Assembly (NCBI RefSeq): GCF_014281125.1
Contig: NZ_JACOEA010000002.1
Coordinates: 248,001-312,000 of the forward strand
DNA length: 64,000 bases
Direction: 5' to 3'
Origin: Lawsonibacter celer
GTDB lineage: Bacteria; Bacillota; Clostridia; Oscillospirales; Oscillospiraceae
Part shown: positions 33,420 through 41,192 of the stretch, one piece after another
Layout: every line of letters begins with the position of its first letter
Position numbering within the stretch: position 1 is the first letter of the stretch
Position numbers and translations under genes: made by a program
Notes under the pieces: generated by a model
Database searches by the model: none
Seen by the model: only the letters and a program-made list of their open reading frames with translations
What the model was told of the DNA's origin: nothing

Positions 33420-33448
33420 ATTATACCCGCAACCCTCCGCAATGTAAA
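33420..33448 (-). promoter_or_regulatory. Promoter of DUF1934-argS
   Basis: TTTACA (33443-33448), 17 bp, TATAAT (33420-33425), minus strand. The 33341-33419 leader shows no T-box sequence. Confidence 0.78.
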
Positions 33449-33456
33449 GCCCCGCT

Positions 33457-34269
33457 TCAGTAACGGCTGATGTCCACCTGCTCCACATCTTCGGTCACAT
33501 CCCGCTGGAGGAACAGGGAGGCCAGGCGTGAGAAGTCGTCCACCCGGTCGCTGACAAAAAAATGGCAGCGGCCAGCCGCTCTTCCGGCCAGGGCGTCCCC
33601 CTCCTCCAGCCGGAGGGCCGCCGCCCGGGCGCCCTCGGCGCCGGCGCTCACCAGCCTTACCTCCGGGCCCATGTAATTGGCGATGACCGGCTCCAGCAGC
33701 GGGTAGTGAGTGCACCCCAGCACCAGGGTGTCCACCCCAGCCCGCTTCAGCGGGGAGAGATACTCCGCCGCCACCGTCTCAATGACCACATCCCCCGGCC
33801 GGATGCGGCCGTTCTCCACCAGGGGCACAAACAGGGGACAGGGCTGCGCGATCACCTGCGCCCGCGGGCGGCAGGCGGCAATATGGCGCTCATACGCGCC
33901 GCTGCGGATGGAGGCCTGGGTGCCGATGAGCCCGATCCTTCCGCTGCGGGTGGCCTCCGCCGCGGCGCGGGCGGCAGGCTCCACCACCCCCAGCACTGGG
34001 ATGGGGTTCTCCGCCGCCAGCAGGTCCAGCGCCGTGGTGGACACGGTGCCGCAGGCAATCACAATGGCCTTGAGATCAAACTGCCGCAGAAAGGCCACGT
34101 CCTGCCGGGCATACTTGATAATGGTCTCCCGGGACCGGCTGCCATAGGGCACCCGCCCGGTGTCTCCGAAATAGACAATATCCTCCTCCGGCAGCAGGCG
34201 GCACAGCTCCCGCACGGCAGTCAGGCCGCCCAGGCCGGAGTCAAAGACGCCGATGGATCGCTGATCCAA
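33457..34269 (-). CDS. murI: Glutamate racemase
   Basis: 270 residues. Motifs: IGVFDSGLGGLT, YFGDTGRVPYG, the first catalytic cysteine in VIACGTVSTTAL and the second in LGCTHYPLL. It makes D-Glu for peptidoglycan. Most family members read CNT around the first cysteine; here it is CGT. The start is a TTG (34269) with GGGAGG 7 bp upstream; no ATG fits. Transcribed from its own promoter, divergent from a small gene at 34448. Confidence 0.94.
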   Translation of the reverse strand: MDQRSIGVFDSGLGGLTAVRELCRLLPEEDIVYFGDTGRVPYGSRSRETIIKYARQDVAFLRQFDLKAIVIACGTVSTTALDLLAAENPIPVLGVVEPAARAAAEATRSGRIGLIGTQASIRSGAYERHIAACRPRAQVIAQPCPLFVPLVENGRIRPGDVVIETVAAEYLSPLKRAGVDTLVLGCTHYPLLEPVIANYMGPEVRLVSAGAEGARAAALRLEEGDALAGRAAGRCHFFVSDRVDDFSRLASLFLQRDVTEDVEQVDISRY

Positions 34270-34307
34270 GACGATTCCTCCCAAACAAATAATCAATTGG
34301 CCCTACT

Positions 34308-34336
34308 ATCATATTCGAATTCCCTGCGGAACACAA
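34308..34336 (-). promoter_or_regulatory. Promoter of murI
   Basis: TTGTGT (34331-34336), 17 bp, TATGAT (34308-34313), minus strand. Confidence 0.65.
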
Positions 34337-34369
34337 GAGGCAGTTTCATATTTTCCCTGCGCGCTGTGT

Positions 34370-34397
34370 TTGACATTTTGGCGCAGTCGATTATAAT
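34370..34397 (+). promoter_or_regulatory. Promoter of the 34448 gene
   Basis: TTGACA (34370-34375), 16 bp, TATAAT (34392-34397), both hexamers consensus. Confidence 0.82.
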
Positions 34398-34447
34398 ATG
34401 GAGCAGGGGTGTCTGCCCCAACGTCTTTCAGCGAGGAGGTTTCGTGT

Positions 34448-34867
34448 ATGAAGCTGGAATTGACGGCCAAGCAATTTCGCCGCCTGCTGGATATGGCCTA
34501 TATCGGCAACTGGATCTTGAACTCCACCCGGGGCGACGACCGCTTTCGGGACTATGACGAGGTGGAGAGTCTGCTGTTTGACAAGGCCCGCCAGGAGGGC
34601 ATGGGCGTGCTGGCGGAGGTCTGGCAGGGCGAAGTGGTGCCCTCCCGCGCCTTTGCCGAGGGCGGAATTCACGAGGCCATTATGGAATACGAAAACAACG
34701 TGTTTTTTGACATTCTGGCGGAGGATCTGGCCCGTCGGGACATGGAAGACGTCCCGATTGATGAGAGCAATTACGACGAGCTGGCCTCCCGTATCGACGC
34801 CTATATCGCCGAATTTGAAGAACACGGCACAGACAACGTCCTGGTGGACGCAGATAATATTCCATGA
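34448..34867 (+). CDS. Conserved-looking acidic protein of unknown function
   Basis: 139 residues, strongly acidic (about 30 Asp/Glu), no membrane segment or signal. It starts MKLELTAKQFRRLLDMAYIGNWILNS and contains helices such as EVESLLFDKARQEGMGVLAEVWQGEV and YDELASRIDAYIAEFEEHG. A consensus promoter and AGGAGG 9 bp before the ATG show it is a real gene. No family is recognised with confidence. Convergent with the arsenic operon, sharing its terminator. Confidence 0.8.
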   Translation: MKLELTAKQFRRLLDMAYIGNWILNSTRGDDRFRDYDEVESLLFDKARQEGMGVLAEVWQGEVVPSRAFAEGGIHEAIMEYENNVFFDILAEDLARRDMEDVPIDESNYDELASRIDAYIAEFEEHGTDNVLVDADNIP

Positions 34868-34914
34868 CAGGAAAATTCCGGCCCAAAGAAGCCGCCCGGA
34901 ACGGGCGCTGCATA

Positions 34915-34955
34915 CAGCAGGGACGATTCAAAGAATCGTCCCTGCTGTCATTTTA
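34915..34955. terminator. Bidirectional terminator overlapping the arsC stop codon
   Basis: Perfect 15-bp arms CAGCAGGGACGATTC/GAATCGTCCCTGCTG around a 3-base loop, then TCATTTTATT on the plus strand. The arsC stop codon (34928-34930) lies at the loop. Confidence 0.85.
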
Positions 34956-35353
34956 TTCTGTTCAAATTCTTTCTTTAACCTTAAGATTCTCTCTTCAATG
35001 GTTGAAATAACACGCAGAAACGCCGCGTCTCCCCTGCCTGTGGGGTCGTCCAGCCCCCAATCCTCCCGACGCTTGCAGGGCAGGCTGGGACACTGAACAT
35101 TACACCCCATCGTCACCACCACATCGACCTGCGGCAGCTCGGTTAGAGGCTTACTGCGCTGGGTGGCCTCCATGTCAATTCCATAGCGCTCCTTTATCAG
35201 TCGTACGGCATCCGGATTGATCTGCTGGGTGGGCTGTGTTCCGGCGGAGCAGCTGTCAAATGCATCCGCTGCAAGGCTCCTGCCCAAGGCCTCTGCAATC
35301 TGACTCCTGCAGGAGTTGTGGACACAGATAAAGGCTACGCTCGGCTTACCCAC
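34928..35353 (-). CDS. arsC: Arsenate reductase, thioredoxin-coupled (LMW phosphatase fold)
   Basis: 141 residues. The P-loop CVHNSCRS has nucleophile Cys10 and Arg16, as in pI258-type ArsC. The redox cysteines Cys84, Cys88 and Cys93 occur in MGCNVQCPSLPC, matching the disulfide cascade of clostridial members. It reduces arsenate to arsenite with thioredoxin. GTG 35353 is favoured (GGAGG 7 bp upstream); ATG 35359, overlapping the previous stop codon, is the alternative. Last gene of the ars operon. Confidence 0.92.
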   Translation of the reverse strand: MGKPSVAFICVHNSCRSQIAEALGRSLAADAFDSCSAGTQPTQQINPDAVRLIKERYGIDMEATQRSKPLTELPQVDVVVTMGCNVQCPSLPCKRREDWGLDDPTGRGDAAFLRVISTIEERILRLKKEFEQNKMTAGTIL

Positions 35354-35355
35354 GA

Positions 35356-35700
35356 TCATCCCTCCATTTGTGCCAAAAGCCGCTCTACCTCCCGGGCTTT
35401 CAGCACCTTGCCTGTGGAGACCACCTTTTCGTTGACCACAATTGCAGGCATGGACATGGCGCTGTAGGCCATGATTTTCTGCAGATCGGTAATATATTCC
35501 ACCTGCGCTGCAAGCCCCATGTCTTTCACGGCTCTCTTCGCCTGTTCGAACTGCTCCTGGCACGATGCGCATCCCATCCCAAGCACTTTGACCGTCAGCG
35601 TGCCGCCGGTCCGTCTCTCAGTCCCGCAGTCGGCCCGCCCCTTCCGGCATGCACAGGGCGCGGGCCCAACGCTCTCTTTTTTTCTCTGAAACAGTCCCAT
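35356..35700 (-). CDS. Thioredoxin-like small redox-active disulfide protein
   Basis: 114 residues. A thioredoxin_3-type fold from about residue 34: LTVKVLGMGCASCQEQFEQAKRAVKDMG with CxxC at Cys44/Cys47, then the cis-Pro SMPAIVVNEKVVSTGK. The first 33 residues hold four more cysteines (CACRKGRADC region) that could bind arsenite or metal. Lying between the permease and arsC, it is a plausible dedicated reductant for ArsC or a metalloid carrier to the permease. Confidence 0.9.
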   Translation of the reverse strand: MGLFQRKKESVGPAPCACRKGRADCGTERRTGGTLTVKVLGMGCASCQEQFEQAKRAVKDMGLAAQVEYITDLQKIMAYSAMSMPAIVVNEKVVSTGKVLKAREVERLLAQMEG

Positions 35701-35719
35701 AAAAGCTTCCTCCCCATTT

Positions 35720-36715
35720 TTAAATTAATATATCCTGAATGGCGTTAAAGAAATACCCGACCAGAATAATACCGACCATACAGATCCCGATGAACAACCC
35801 CAGCAGTTTTGGCCTCACCACCTTTTTCAGCATGATGAGAGAGGGCAGGCTCAAGGTTGTCACTGCCATCATAAAGGCCAGCACGCTCCCCAAAAGCGCG
35901 CCCTTTGCCAGCAGGGCCTGCGCCACCGGAATCGTCCCAAAAATATCGGCATACATCGGGGCGCCGATCAGCGCAGCCAAGATTACGCCAAGAGGGTTGC
36001 GGCTCCCCAGGACCATCTGCACCCAGTCCTCTGGAATCCAGTTGTGAATGATCGCGCCGATCCCCACACCGATCAGGATGTAGGGAAAGACCTTTCGGAA
36101 GGTGGCCGCCACTTGGTCTCTGGCATAGACGAGCCGCTCTTTGGGCGTCTGCCCGGAGGAATCCACAGCCGCGCCGCTGGCATTCCTGACAAAGTCCTCC
36201 ACATACCGCTCCATATGGAGCTTCTCAATCAGCGCCCCGCCCAATACGGCGACAACAAGGCCCATCAACACATATGCCACAGCCACCTTTGTACCGAACA
36301 TGCTTATCAGCAGTATCAAACTGCCCAAGTCCACCATAGGAGAGGAGATCAGAAAAGAGAAGGTCACGCCCAACGGCAGCCCGGCGCTCGTGAAGCCGAT
36401 AAACAGTGGGATGGACGAGCAGGAGCAGAACGGCGTCACCGTTCCCAGCAGAGCGCCGATGATATTCGCCCAGACGCCACGGAAACGACTCAAAATCCGT
36501 TTGCTCCGTTCCGGCGGAAAGTAACTCTGAATATAGGAGATCCCGAATATAAGGGTACACAGCAGCACCGTAATTTTGACCACGTCGTAGAGGAAAAACT
36601 GAACGCTCCCACCCCATCGTGAGGCTGTATCCAGCCCCAGCCGGGCCAGGCCAGCGCCAATCGCCCCGTTCAGCCATTCCATCCCCAAAACCTGCTTTTG
36701 AATAAAGTCCCACAT
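35720..36715 (-). CDS. ArsP-type permease (DUF318/YraQ family)
   Basis: 331 residues with eight to nine membrane helices. The diagnostic TPFCSCSSIPLFIGF motif carries the paired cysteines of the family, and a second repeat-like half follows (ILIGVGIGAIIHNWIPEDWV, LIGAPMYADIFGTIPVAQALL). Family members such as ArsP export trivalent organoarsenicals; others are linked to arsenite. ATG 36715 is chosen with GAGGTGA upstream; the open frame continues to 36739. It follows arsR, separated by 72 bp holding a second ATCAAA operator. Confidence 0.9.
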   Translation of the reverse strand: MWDFIQKQVLGMEWLNGAIGAGLARLGLDTASRWGGSVQFFLYDVVKITVLLCTLIFGISYIQSYFPPERSKRILSRFRGVWANIIGALLGTVTPFCSCSSIPLFIGFTSAGLPLGVTFSFLISSPMVDLGSLILLISMFGTKVAVAYVLMGLVVAVLGGALIEKLHMERYVEDFVRNASGAAVDSSGQTPKERLVYARDQVAATFRKVFPYILIGVGIGAIIHNWIPEDWVQMVLGSRNPLGVILAALIGAPMYADIFGTIPVAQALLAKGALLGSVLAFMMAVTTLSLPSLIMLKKVVRPKLLGLFIGICMVGIILVGYFFNAIQDILI

Positions 36716-36744
36716 AGAAAGGCTCACCTCACGGGCCAAATAAG

Positions 36745-36760
36745 ATCAAAATATTTTGAT
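36745..36760. promoter_or_regulatory. Second ArsR-type operator
   Basis: Perfect 16-bp palindrome ATCAAAATATTTTGAT between arsR and the permease gene. It shares the ATCAAA half-site with the operator in the arsR promoter. Confidence 0.65.
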
Positions 36761-36787
36761 GTGTTTTGCAAAAGAGAAGCCATCCGT

Positions 36788-37117
36788 TCAGATGGCCTCC
36801 TCCGGTACACGGCAGACACACCCGCCGCCCCGCTCCATATCCGGTGTGGTAAGCTTTCTCAGCAGGGCTATGGCCTCCTCCCGTCCCCGGGCATCCAAGC
36901 GGTAGTGGGTCCACTTCCCCTCCTGCCGGCTTGCCACAATACCCGATTCACAGAGGATCTTCATATGATAGGACAGCCCCGGCTGGGTCAGCTCCAGGCA
37001 TTCCAGCAAAACACACGCACATTTTTCACCGCTGCGCAGCAACTCCAGAATGGCCAGTCTGTTTGGATCACACAGAGCTTTAAATATCCTTCCCGCTTTT
37101 TTCAGCTCGCTGTTCAT
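36788..37117 (-). CDS. arsR: ArsR/SmtB-family metalloid-responsive repressor
   Basis: 109 residues. A winged helix (RIFKALCDPNRLAILELL, LTQPGLSYHMKILCESGIV, WTHYRLD) of the ArsR family. Cys33 and Cys35 lie in EKCACVLLE at the start of the recognition helix, the usual arsenite site, with further Cys100 and Cys102 near the C terminus. Arsenite binding should release it from the palindrome over its own promoter. First gene of arsR-permease-thioredoxin-arsC. Confidence 0.93.
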   Translation of the reverse strand: MNSELKKAGRIFKALCDPNRLAILELLRSGEKCACVLLECLELTQPGLSYHMKILCESGIVASRQEGKWTHYRLDARGREEAIALLRKLTTPDMERGGGCVCRVPEEAI

Positions 37118-37127
37118 AGGCTACTCC

Positions 37128-37147
37128 ATATCAAAATTATTTGATAT
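37128..37147. promoter_or_regulatory. ArsR operator at the arsR transcript start
   Basis: ATATCAAA and TTTGATAT, perfect 8-bp arms around four bases, directly downstream of the -10 at the predicted +1. Confidence 0.8.
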
Positions 37148-37151
37148 AATC

Positions 37152-37180
37152 ATTATACGCGTGTTCGATAAACCTGTCAA
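37152..37180 (-). promoter_or_regulatory. Consensus promoter of the ars operon
   Basis: TTGACA (37175-37180), 17 bp, TATAAT (37152-37157), perfect hexamers, minus strand. Confidence 0.88.
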
Positions 37181-37212
37181 CAAGATACATAAAAAAATTT
37201 TTATGTATCTTG
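37181..37212. repeat. AT-rich inverted repeat next to the ars promoter
   Basis: Arms AAGATACATAAAAA/TTTTTATGTATCTT, ending one base from the -35 box. It may terminate read-through from the upstream stalk-domain gene. Confidence 0.65.
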
Positions 37213-37252
37213 CGGCACAGTCCCTTCTTAGTACAGCCGGCATGGAAACGAA

Positions 37253-37285
37253 GGGCAGCGCCATCTTAAAAAGACGACGCTGCCC
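37253..37285 (-). terminator. Hairpin after the stalk-domain gene
   Basis: Outer arms GGGCAGCG/CGCTGCCC with an inner TCTT/AAGA pairing, 20 bp past the stop codon; no strong U-run. Confidence 0.55.
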
Positions 37286-37305
37286 AAGCCCGGTATTCTT
37301 TTTTG

Positions 37306-39621
37306 TCAATAGTAATTGGCAAGCATCGACATGCTCAACCAAGACAGCTGGCCACTGTCCAGGCTCAGGGTTCCGTCCGCGTTGCGCGCCACAAAGACCT
37401 GGCTGTTCTCCGGCTCCACAGGCTGCGCCTGGGCCAGGCCCTCCCGGAAGAGGCTGACTATCAGCTGGTTCCACTCCGCCTCATAGGCCGCCCATTCCGC
37501 ATCCGTCATCTCATCCGGATAAGCGGCGTTGAGCTCCTCCGCCCTGGCATCTAGCTGTTCTACCACGTACAGCAGCGCGTCGGTGGGGACGATCTCCACA
37601 TCCACCAGAAATCCGCCGCTCTCCTCCTCTCCCTGGCCTACCAGATAGGAGGCCTTGGCATACGTCTCCTGCAGCAGACCCGCCAGCTCCTGGCGCAGGG
37701 CGTCGTCCATTTCATAGATCTCCAGGCTGTAGCCCAGCCACTCCGCCTGTTCCTCCAGGAAGGCCTGGCGGCGGGTCTGGAGCTCTGCCTCGGTGATACC
37801 TAGGGCCTTCAGATAGTCCGGCTCACAGGCCCCCTTAAAATAGGCGTCCATGGCACACTGCACATAGCGCGCCGCGCCGAACTGGGCGCTCACACCGGGC
37901 TCACGCCAGCCCATCGCCACCTCATAGTCCAGCACCGTGGCCCCGTCGGGGGGCGCGGTGGGGACCGTCCGGGTGGTCACGGAGGCGGTGGACCCCATGC
38001 TCATCTCAATTTTACCCACATAGGCACCCTTAAAGGCGAAGGAGCCCTTCATGCTCAGGGGCGTGCCGGATACATCCATGGTGATCTCTACCGGGAAGGA
38101 ACCGGGAATCTTCACGCTGCCCTTGCAGGAGATACTGGTCAGTTTTCCAGCGCTCACCCTGGCGGTCATGGTCAAATCCACCGTGGGGAGCTTGCGCTCT
38201 CCGGTCAGCAGGTCGCCGATCGTCAAGTCGTCCAGCAGCCCCAACTCTGCCGCCCGCTTGGCCAGGGCGGCCATATCCAGCTTGGCGGTATAGGTGGCGT
38301 TGTCGCCTGAGCCGGTCTTGGTAAAGTTCTCATCGGAGCATACCAGCAGGAGAGGCTTGGCGCTGTCCATCGCCACCTCCCACGGGCTCTGTCGGTAATA
38401 GTAGTAACCGTTCCGGGTCGTCTGGACAATCATCCGGCCCACGGTGGGCAGTTCCAGCGCTCCGCTCAGCGCCTGCCGGAGGACCTGAGCCGTGCCCGCA
38501 TCCAGGGTCTGCCCCACCCAGGCGCCATCCGGCAGTTGGGTCCCCAGCACCTGTCCCAGGGTATCGCCCTTGGCGTAGAACGTTCCGCTCTCCGCATGGA
38601 AGATCAGGCTGTAACGGCTGTCGTTCAGCAGATCCACATACTCCAGCGCCTCCTGGGGAAGGGCGGAGAAAATCGTCTCCTCCAGGTCGCCCAGATCCAC
38701 CCTCAGCTTTACGTCTGCGCTGAGGCCGCCGCTGTTCTGCAGGCCCTGCACATCCAGCGCAATGGAGGCGGTATCGTGCTGCTTCTCCCCATACAGGGTC
38801 CCGGAGAGGGTCAGCTTCTCCGTGGTGGCATAGGTTTTGGTGCGGTCCACCGCCGCCTGACCGGCGGCCAGAATAGCGTTCAGGCTGGTAAACTGCCCGT
38901 CCAGCTCGGCCTCCAGGGCGGCCCAGTCCGTCAGATGTACCACTTCATAAGTATCATCCCAGTATACATCCAGTCCCAGTGCCTCCGCGGCAAAACGAGC
39001 GGGAATGTAGGTGCGCCCCGCCTGCGCAAAGGGGGCCACATCCATCTCAATGTACTCGATTTTGTCCCCGCGCACCGTCTCCAGCTGGGTGCTGTCCAGG
39101 TGCAGGATCAGGCTGTCCCCGTTTTCCAGCACTGCGGTGATTTTTCCCCGATCATAGTTCACGGCGGCGCCCATCCCCTCCAGGAAGGCGCGCACCGGCA
39201 CCATGGTGCGGCCGCTGACCGCCCGGGGCGGGGTTGTGCCCAGGTCCATGTACGCCCCGTTGAGCGCGAGGTTGATGCCGTCCGGATAGGGCATGCCCAT
39301 CTCGATTTTCTCCTGGCGGAGATAGTCCGCCCACTCATCTTCGTCCTCATCGGCGCGGTATTCATAATACCAGGTGTCATAATCGCTCCAGTACTGGTCA
39401 TAGAGCAGGCTCACGGCCCACTGGTATTCGCCCCAGTACTCCTCCCACTCCTCATCGCTCCAGGACGACGCGGCGTCGGTCTGCGTCTGGGTCCAGTCGC
39501 ACCAGGGCCCAAACTGCTCGTACAGACTCTGCTCCGCCTCCGCCTCCCCGGCGGCCAGGGCCGGGCTCAGACAGCTGACGGTAAGCAGCAGCGCTAACAG
39601 CATGGCGATTGGTCGTTTCAT
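37306..39621 (-). CDS. Secreted protein with copper-amine-oxidase-N (stalk) domain
   Basis: 771 residues. A Sec signal peptide ends around AALAAGEAEA (residue about 25). An acidic, aromatic-rich segment with repeated Trp/Tyr-Asp/Glu follows (SWSDEEWEEYWGEYQW, DQYWSDYDTWYYEYRADEDEDEW). Next is the stalk domain (INLALNGAYMDLGTTPPRAVSGRTMVPVRAFLEGMGAAVNYD, YIPARFAAEALGLDVYWDD), a beta-rich cell-surface module. The remaining about 500 residues have no recognised family and end in a helical region. AGGAGG lies 5 bp before ATG 39621. Probably exported; role unknown. Confidence 0.85.
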   Translation of the reverse strand: MKRPIAMLLALLLTVSCLSPALAAGEAEAEQSLYEQFGPWCDWTQTQTDAASSWSDEEWEEYWGEYQWAVSLLYDQYWSDYDTWYYEYRADEDEDEWADYLRQEKIEMGMPYPDGINLALNGAYMDLGTTPPRAVSGRTMVPVRAFLEGMGAAVNYDRGKITAVLENGDSLILHLDSTQLETVRGDKIEYIEMDVAPFAQAGRTYIPARFAAEALGLDVYWDDTYEVVHLTDWAALEAELDGQFTSLNAILAAGQAAVDRTKTYATTEKLTLSGTLYGEKQHDTASIALDVQGLQNSGGLSADVKLRVDLGDLEETIFSALPQEALEYVDLLNDSRYSLIFHAESGTFYAKGDTLGQVLGTQLPDGAWVGQTLDAGTAQVLRQALSGALELPTVGRMIVQTTRNGYYYYRQSPWEVAMDSAKPLLLVCSDENFTKTGSGDNATYTAKLDMAALAKRAAELGLLDDLTIGDLLTGERKLPTVDLTMTARVSAGKLTSISCKGSVKIPGSFPVEITMDVSGTPLSMKGSFAFKGAYVGKIEMSMGSTASVTTRTVPTAPPDGATVLDYEVAMGWREPGVSAQFGAARYVQCAMDAYFKGACEPDYLKALGITEAELQTRRQAFLEEQAEWLGYSLEIYEMDDALRQELAGLLQETYAKASYLVGQGEEESGGFLVDVEIVPTDALLYVVEQLDARAEELNAAYPDEMTDAEWAAYEAEWNQLIVSLFREGLAQAQPVEPENSQVFVARNADGTLSLDSGQLSWLSMSMLANYY

Positions 39622-39666
39622 ACGGCTTCCTCCTGTTTTAGCAATTTGCACAGTTTCTTTTCCTTT

Positions 39667-39695
39667 ATTATACAATTGATTTGGGGCTTTGTCCA
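39667..39695 (-). promoter_or_regulatory. Promoter of the stalk-domain gene
   Basis: TGGACA (39690-39695), 17 bp, TATAAT (39667-39672), minus strand. A small palindrome TTGTTTAAACAA lies just upstream (39702-39713). Confidence 0.7.
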
Positions 39696-39806
39696 CAACA
39701 ATTGTTTAAACAAATTTTAGGTATGGATTATTACCATAATCATATCCTGTTTTTATGCTAATGCCAAATAAATCACCGTGCATTCGCATAAAAGGCGGCG
39801 GAATTT

Positions 39807-40055
39807 TTGAAGAAATTCGATTTCAATGGACAGAAAAACATCTGCGGCGGACAGATCCGGATGCTCCGCCTGTGCAGGCACATGTCCCAGGTCACGCTGG
39901 CCATTAAAATGCAGACAGAAGGCGTGACTATGGAGCAGGACGTGGTCAGCCGGATTGAGTCCGGGGCCCGCCTGATGACAGACTATGAGCTGCGCGCCTT
40001 TGCCGCGGTTCTGGACGTCCCGCTGGAGTCCCTTTTCCCTCCGGAAACGAAATGA
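39807..40055 (+). CDS. Small XRE-type helix-turn-helix protein
   Basis: 82 residues: an N-terminal FNGQKNICGGQIRMLRLCRHMSQVTLAIKMQTEGV followed by VVSRIESGARLMTDYELRAFAAVLDVPLESLF, an HTH_3 fold in which the second helix-turn-helix is lengthened by a MQTEGVTMEQD insert. Start is a TTG with GGCGGCGG 5 bp upstream; the helices before the next ATG (39859) belong to the domain, so the TTG is preferred. A single-domain DNA-binding protein of unknown target. Confidence 0.75.
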   Translation: MKKFDFNGQKNICGGQIRMLRLCRHMSQVTLAIKMQTEGVTMEQDVVSRIESGARLMTDYELRAFAAVLDVPLESLFPPETK

Positions 40056-40085
40056 CCCACAGGCAGACGCCTGTGGGTCATTTTC
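40050..40085. terminator. Bidirectional terminator
   Basis: Arms AAATGACCCACAGGC/GCCTGTGGGTCATTT overlapping the stop of the 39807 gene and facing the convergent 40109 gene. Confidence 0.82.
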
Positions 40086-40108
40086 TGCTTCTGTACGCCC
40101 GCCGCCCG

Positions 40109-41053
40109 TCAGCTGCGGGCGGCAAAGCCATCCCGTTCCTGCTCCAGCGCGCCGATCTGCGCCCCGGTGGTCCGCCGGATCTCCTCCAGCCGGGCCATGG
40201 CTTCCAGCACCCGCCGGTACACCTGGTCTACATTGTCCTGGGCGTCCCGGATGCCCGACTGCACCACCCAGTCGGCAAAGAGTCCGTCAAAAAAATAATC
40301 CGCAAAGGTGGCGAATTCCCCAATCTCCACCTGGGGGCAGCCGGGCAGCGCCACGTCGGCCAGCTCGGACCGAAAGCGGGAGAGGGAGCGCTGGGCATGG
40401 TTGATGCCGTCCCGGGCGGCGTTGATGTGGTCGTGCTTTGCCATGGTCACGAACAGCCCGCCGCCCACCATGTCCCAGACCCCCATATCCCGGGCGCTCT
40501 TCAGCTCGCCCAGCACCTGCTCCAGGGCAATGCGGGCCTCCCGGCCGGCGCGGAGTGCCTCCTCTGTCTCCCGCAGCCGGGCGCGCAGGGCGGCCAGCTG
40601 CTCCTCCAACTCCTCCAGCCGGCGGCCGGTCTCCCCGCCCTGGGCGATGAGCAGCGCCCGCTTTTCCGCCCGGACCCGTTCCAATTGGGCGGGGATATCC
40701 CGCAGCGTCTCCCGCTCGCCGGTCAGGCGCAGATGTTCCCGGTTCAGCCAGTCCAGGTCCCGGACAGCCTGATCGTGGCGGAGCCGGGCGGCCACGACCT
40801 CCCGCCGCTCCTGCTCCAGCCGATCTTCCTTCTTCCCACTCAGATTCAGCAGCAGCCCCTTCAGGCTGAAGCCCTCCAGAGCGTCCACATCGGCCTGCTC
40901 CTTCTCCAGGAACGCAGCCGTCTCCTGCTCCAGCGCCTCCCGCTCGCGGTGCTGAGCCTGAAGATCCCGGAGCATGGACTCCACCTTGCACCGGCGTGCC
41001 TCCTGCTCCTCCAGCGCGCGCAGCTGGGCGTTGAGTTCCTCCATGGTTGGCAT
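40109..41053 (-). CDS. Coiled-coil protein of unknown function
   Basis: 314 residues, no signal peptide or membrane helix. Residues 1-185 are nearly continuous heptad coiled coil (EELNAQLRALEEQEARR, REREALEQETAAFLEKEQADVDALEG, LEELEEQLAALRARLRETEEALR). A central patch FSLKGLLLNLSGKKEDRL and a C-terminal region (MGVWDMVGGGLFVTMAKHDHINAARDGINHAQRSLSRFRSELADV) look like a distinct conserved helical domain. AAAGGAG precedes the ATG. Function cannot be assigned; a scaffold or cell-architecture role is guesswork. Confidence 0.85.
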   Translation of the reverse strand: MPTMEELNAQLRALEEQEARRCKVESMLRDLQAQHREREALEQETAAFLEKEQADVDALEGFSLKGLLLNLSGKKEDRLEQERREVVAARLRHDQAVRDLDWLNREHLRLTGERETLRDIPAQLERVRAEKRALLIAQGGETGRRLEELEEQLAALRARLRETEEALRAGREARIALEQVLGELKSARDMGVWDMVGGGLFVTMAKHDHINAARDGINHAQRSLSRFRSELADVALPGCPQVEIGEFATFADYFFDGLFADWVVQSGIRDAQDNVDQVYRRVLEAMARLEEIRRTTGAQIGALEQERDGFAARS

Positions 41054-41092
41054 AGCGCTTCTCCTTTCTCCGCTCGGCCCGTTTCTCCTTTT

Positions 41093-41121
41093 ATTTTACC
41101 GGACGTCGCACCGCCCTGCAA
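41093..41121 (-). promoter_or_regulatory. Promoter of the coiled-coil gene
   Basis: TTGCAG (41116-41121), 17 bp, TAAAAT (41093-41098), minus strand. Confidence 0.68.
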
Positions 41122-41130
41122 TCGTTTTTC

Positions 41131-41159
41131 TGGACTTTCCCGGCCCTTTCACGTAAAAT
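41131..41159 (+). promoter_or_regulatory. Promoter of tex
   Basis: TGGACT (41131-41136), 17 bp, TAAAAT (41154-41159). Confidence 0.62.
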
Positions 41160-41192
41160 ATCAGTTACAACAACAAAGCAAGGAGATTCACC

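Noticed and set aside
32872..33456. T-box before DUF1934-argS
   Set aside because: The 33341-33448 leader is short and has no T-box sequence; only a normal promoter is seen.
34928..35572. arsC extended by about 70 residues into the thioredoxin-like gene
   Set aside because: The extension is the shadow of the upstream gene; the P-loop protein starts naturally at 35353 or 35359.
39702..39713. TTGTTTAAACAA palindrome as an operator
   Set aside because: Short AT-rich palindromes are expected by chance in this AT-rich intergenic stretch; only one copy seen.
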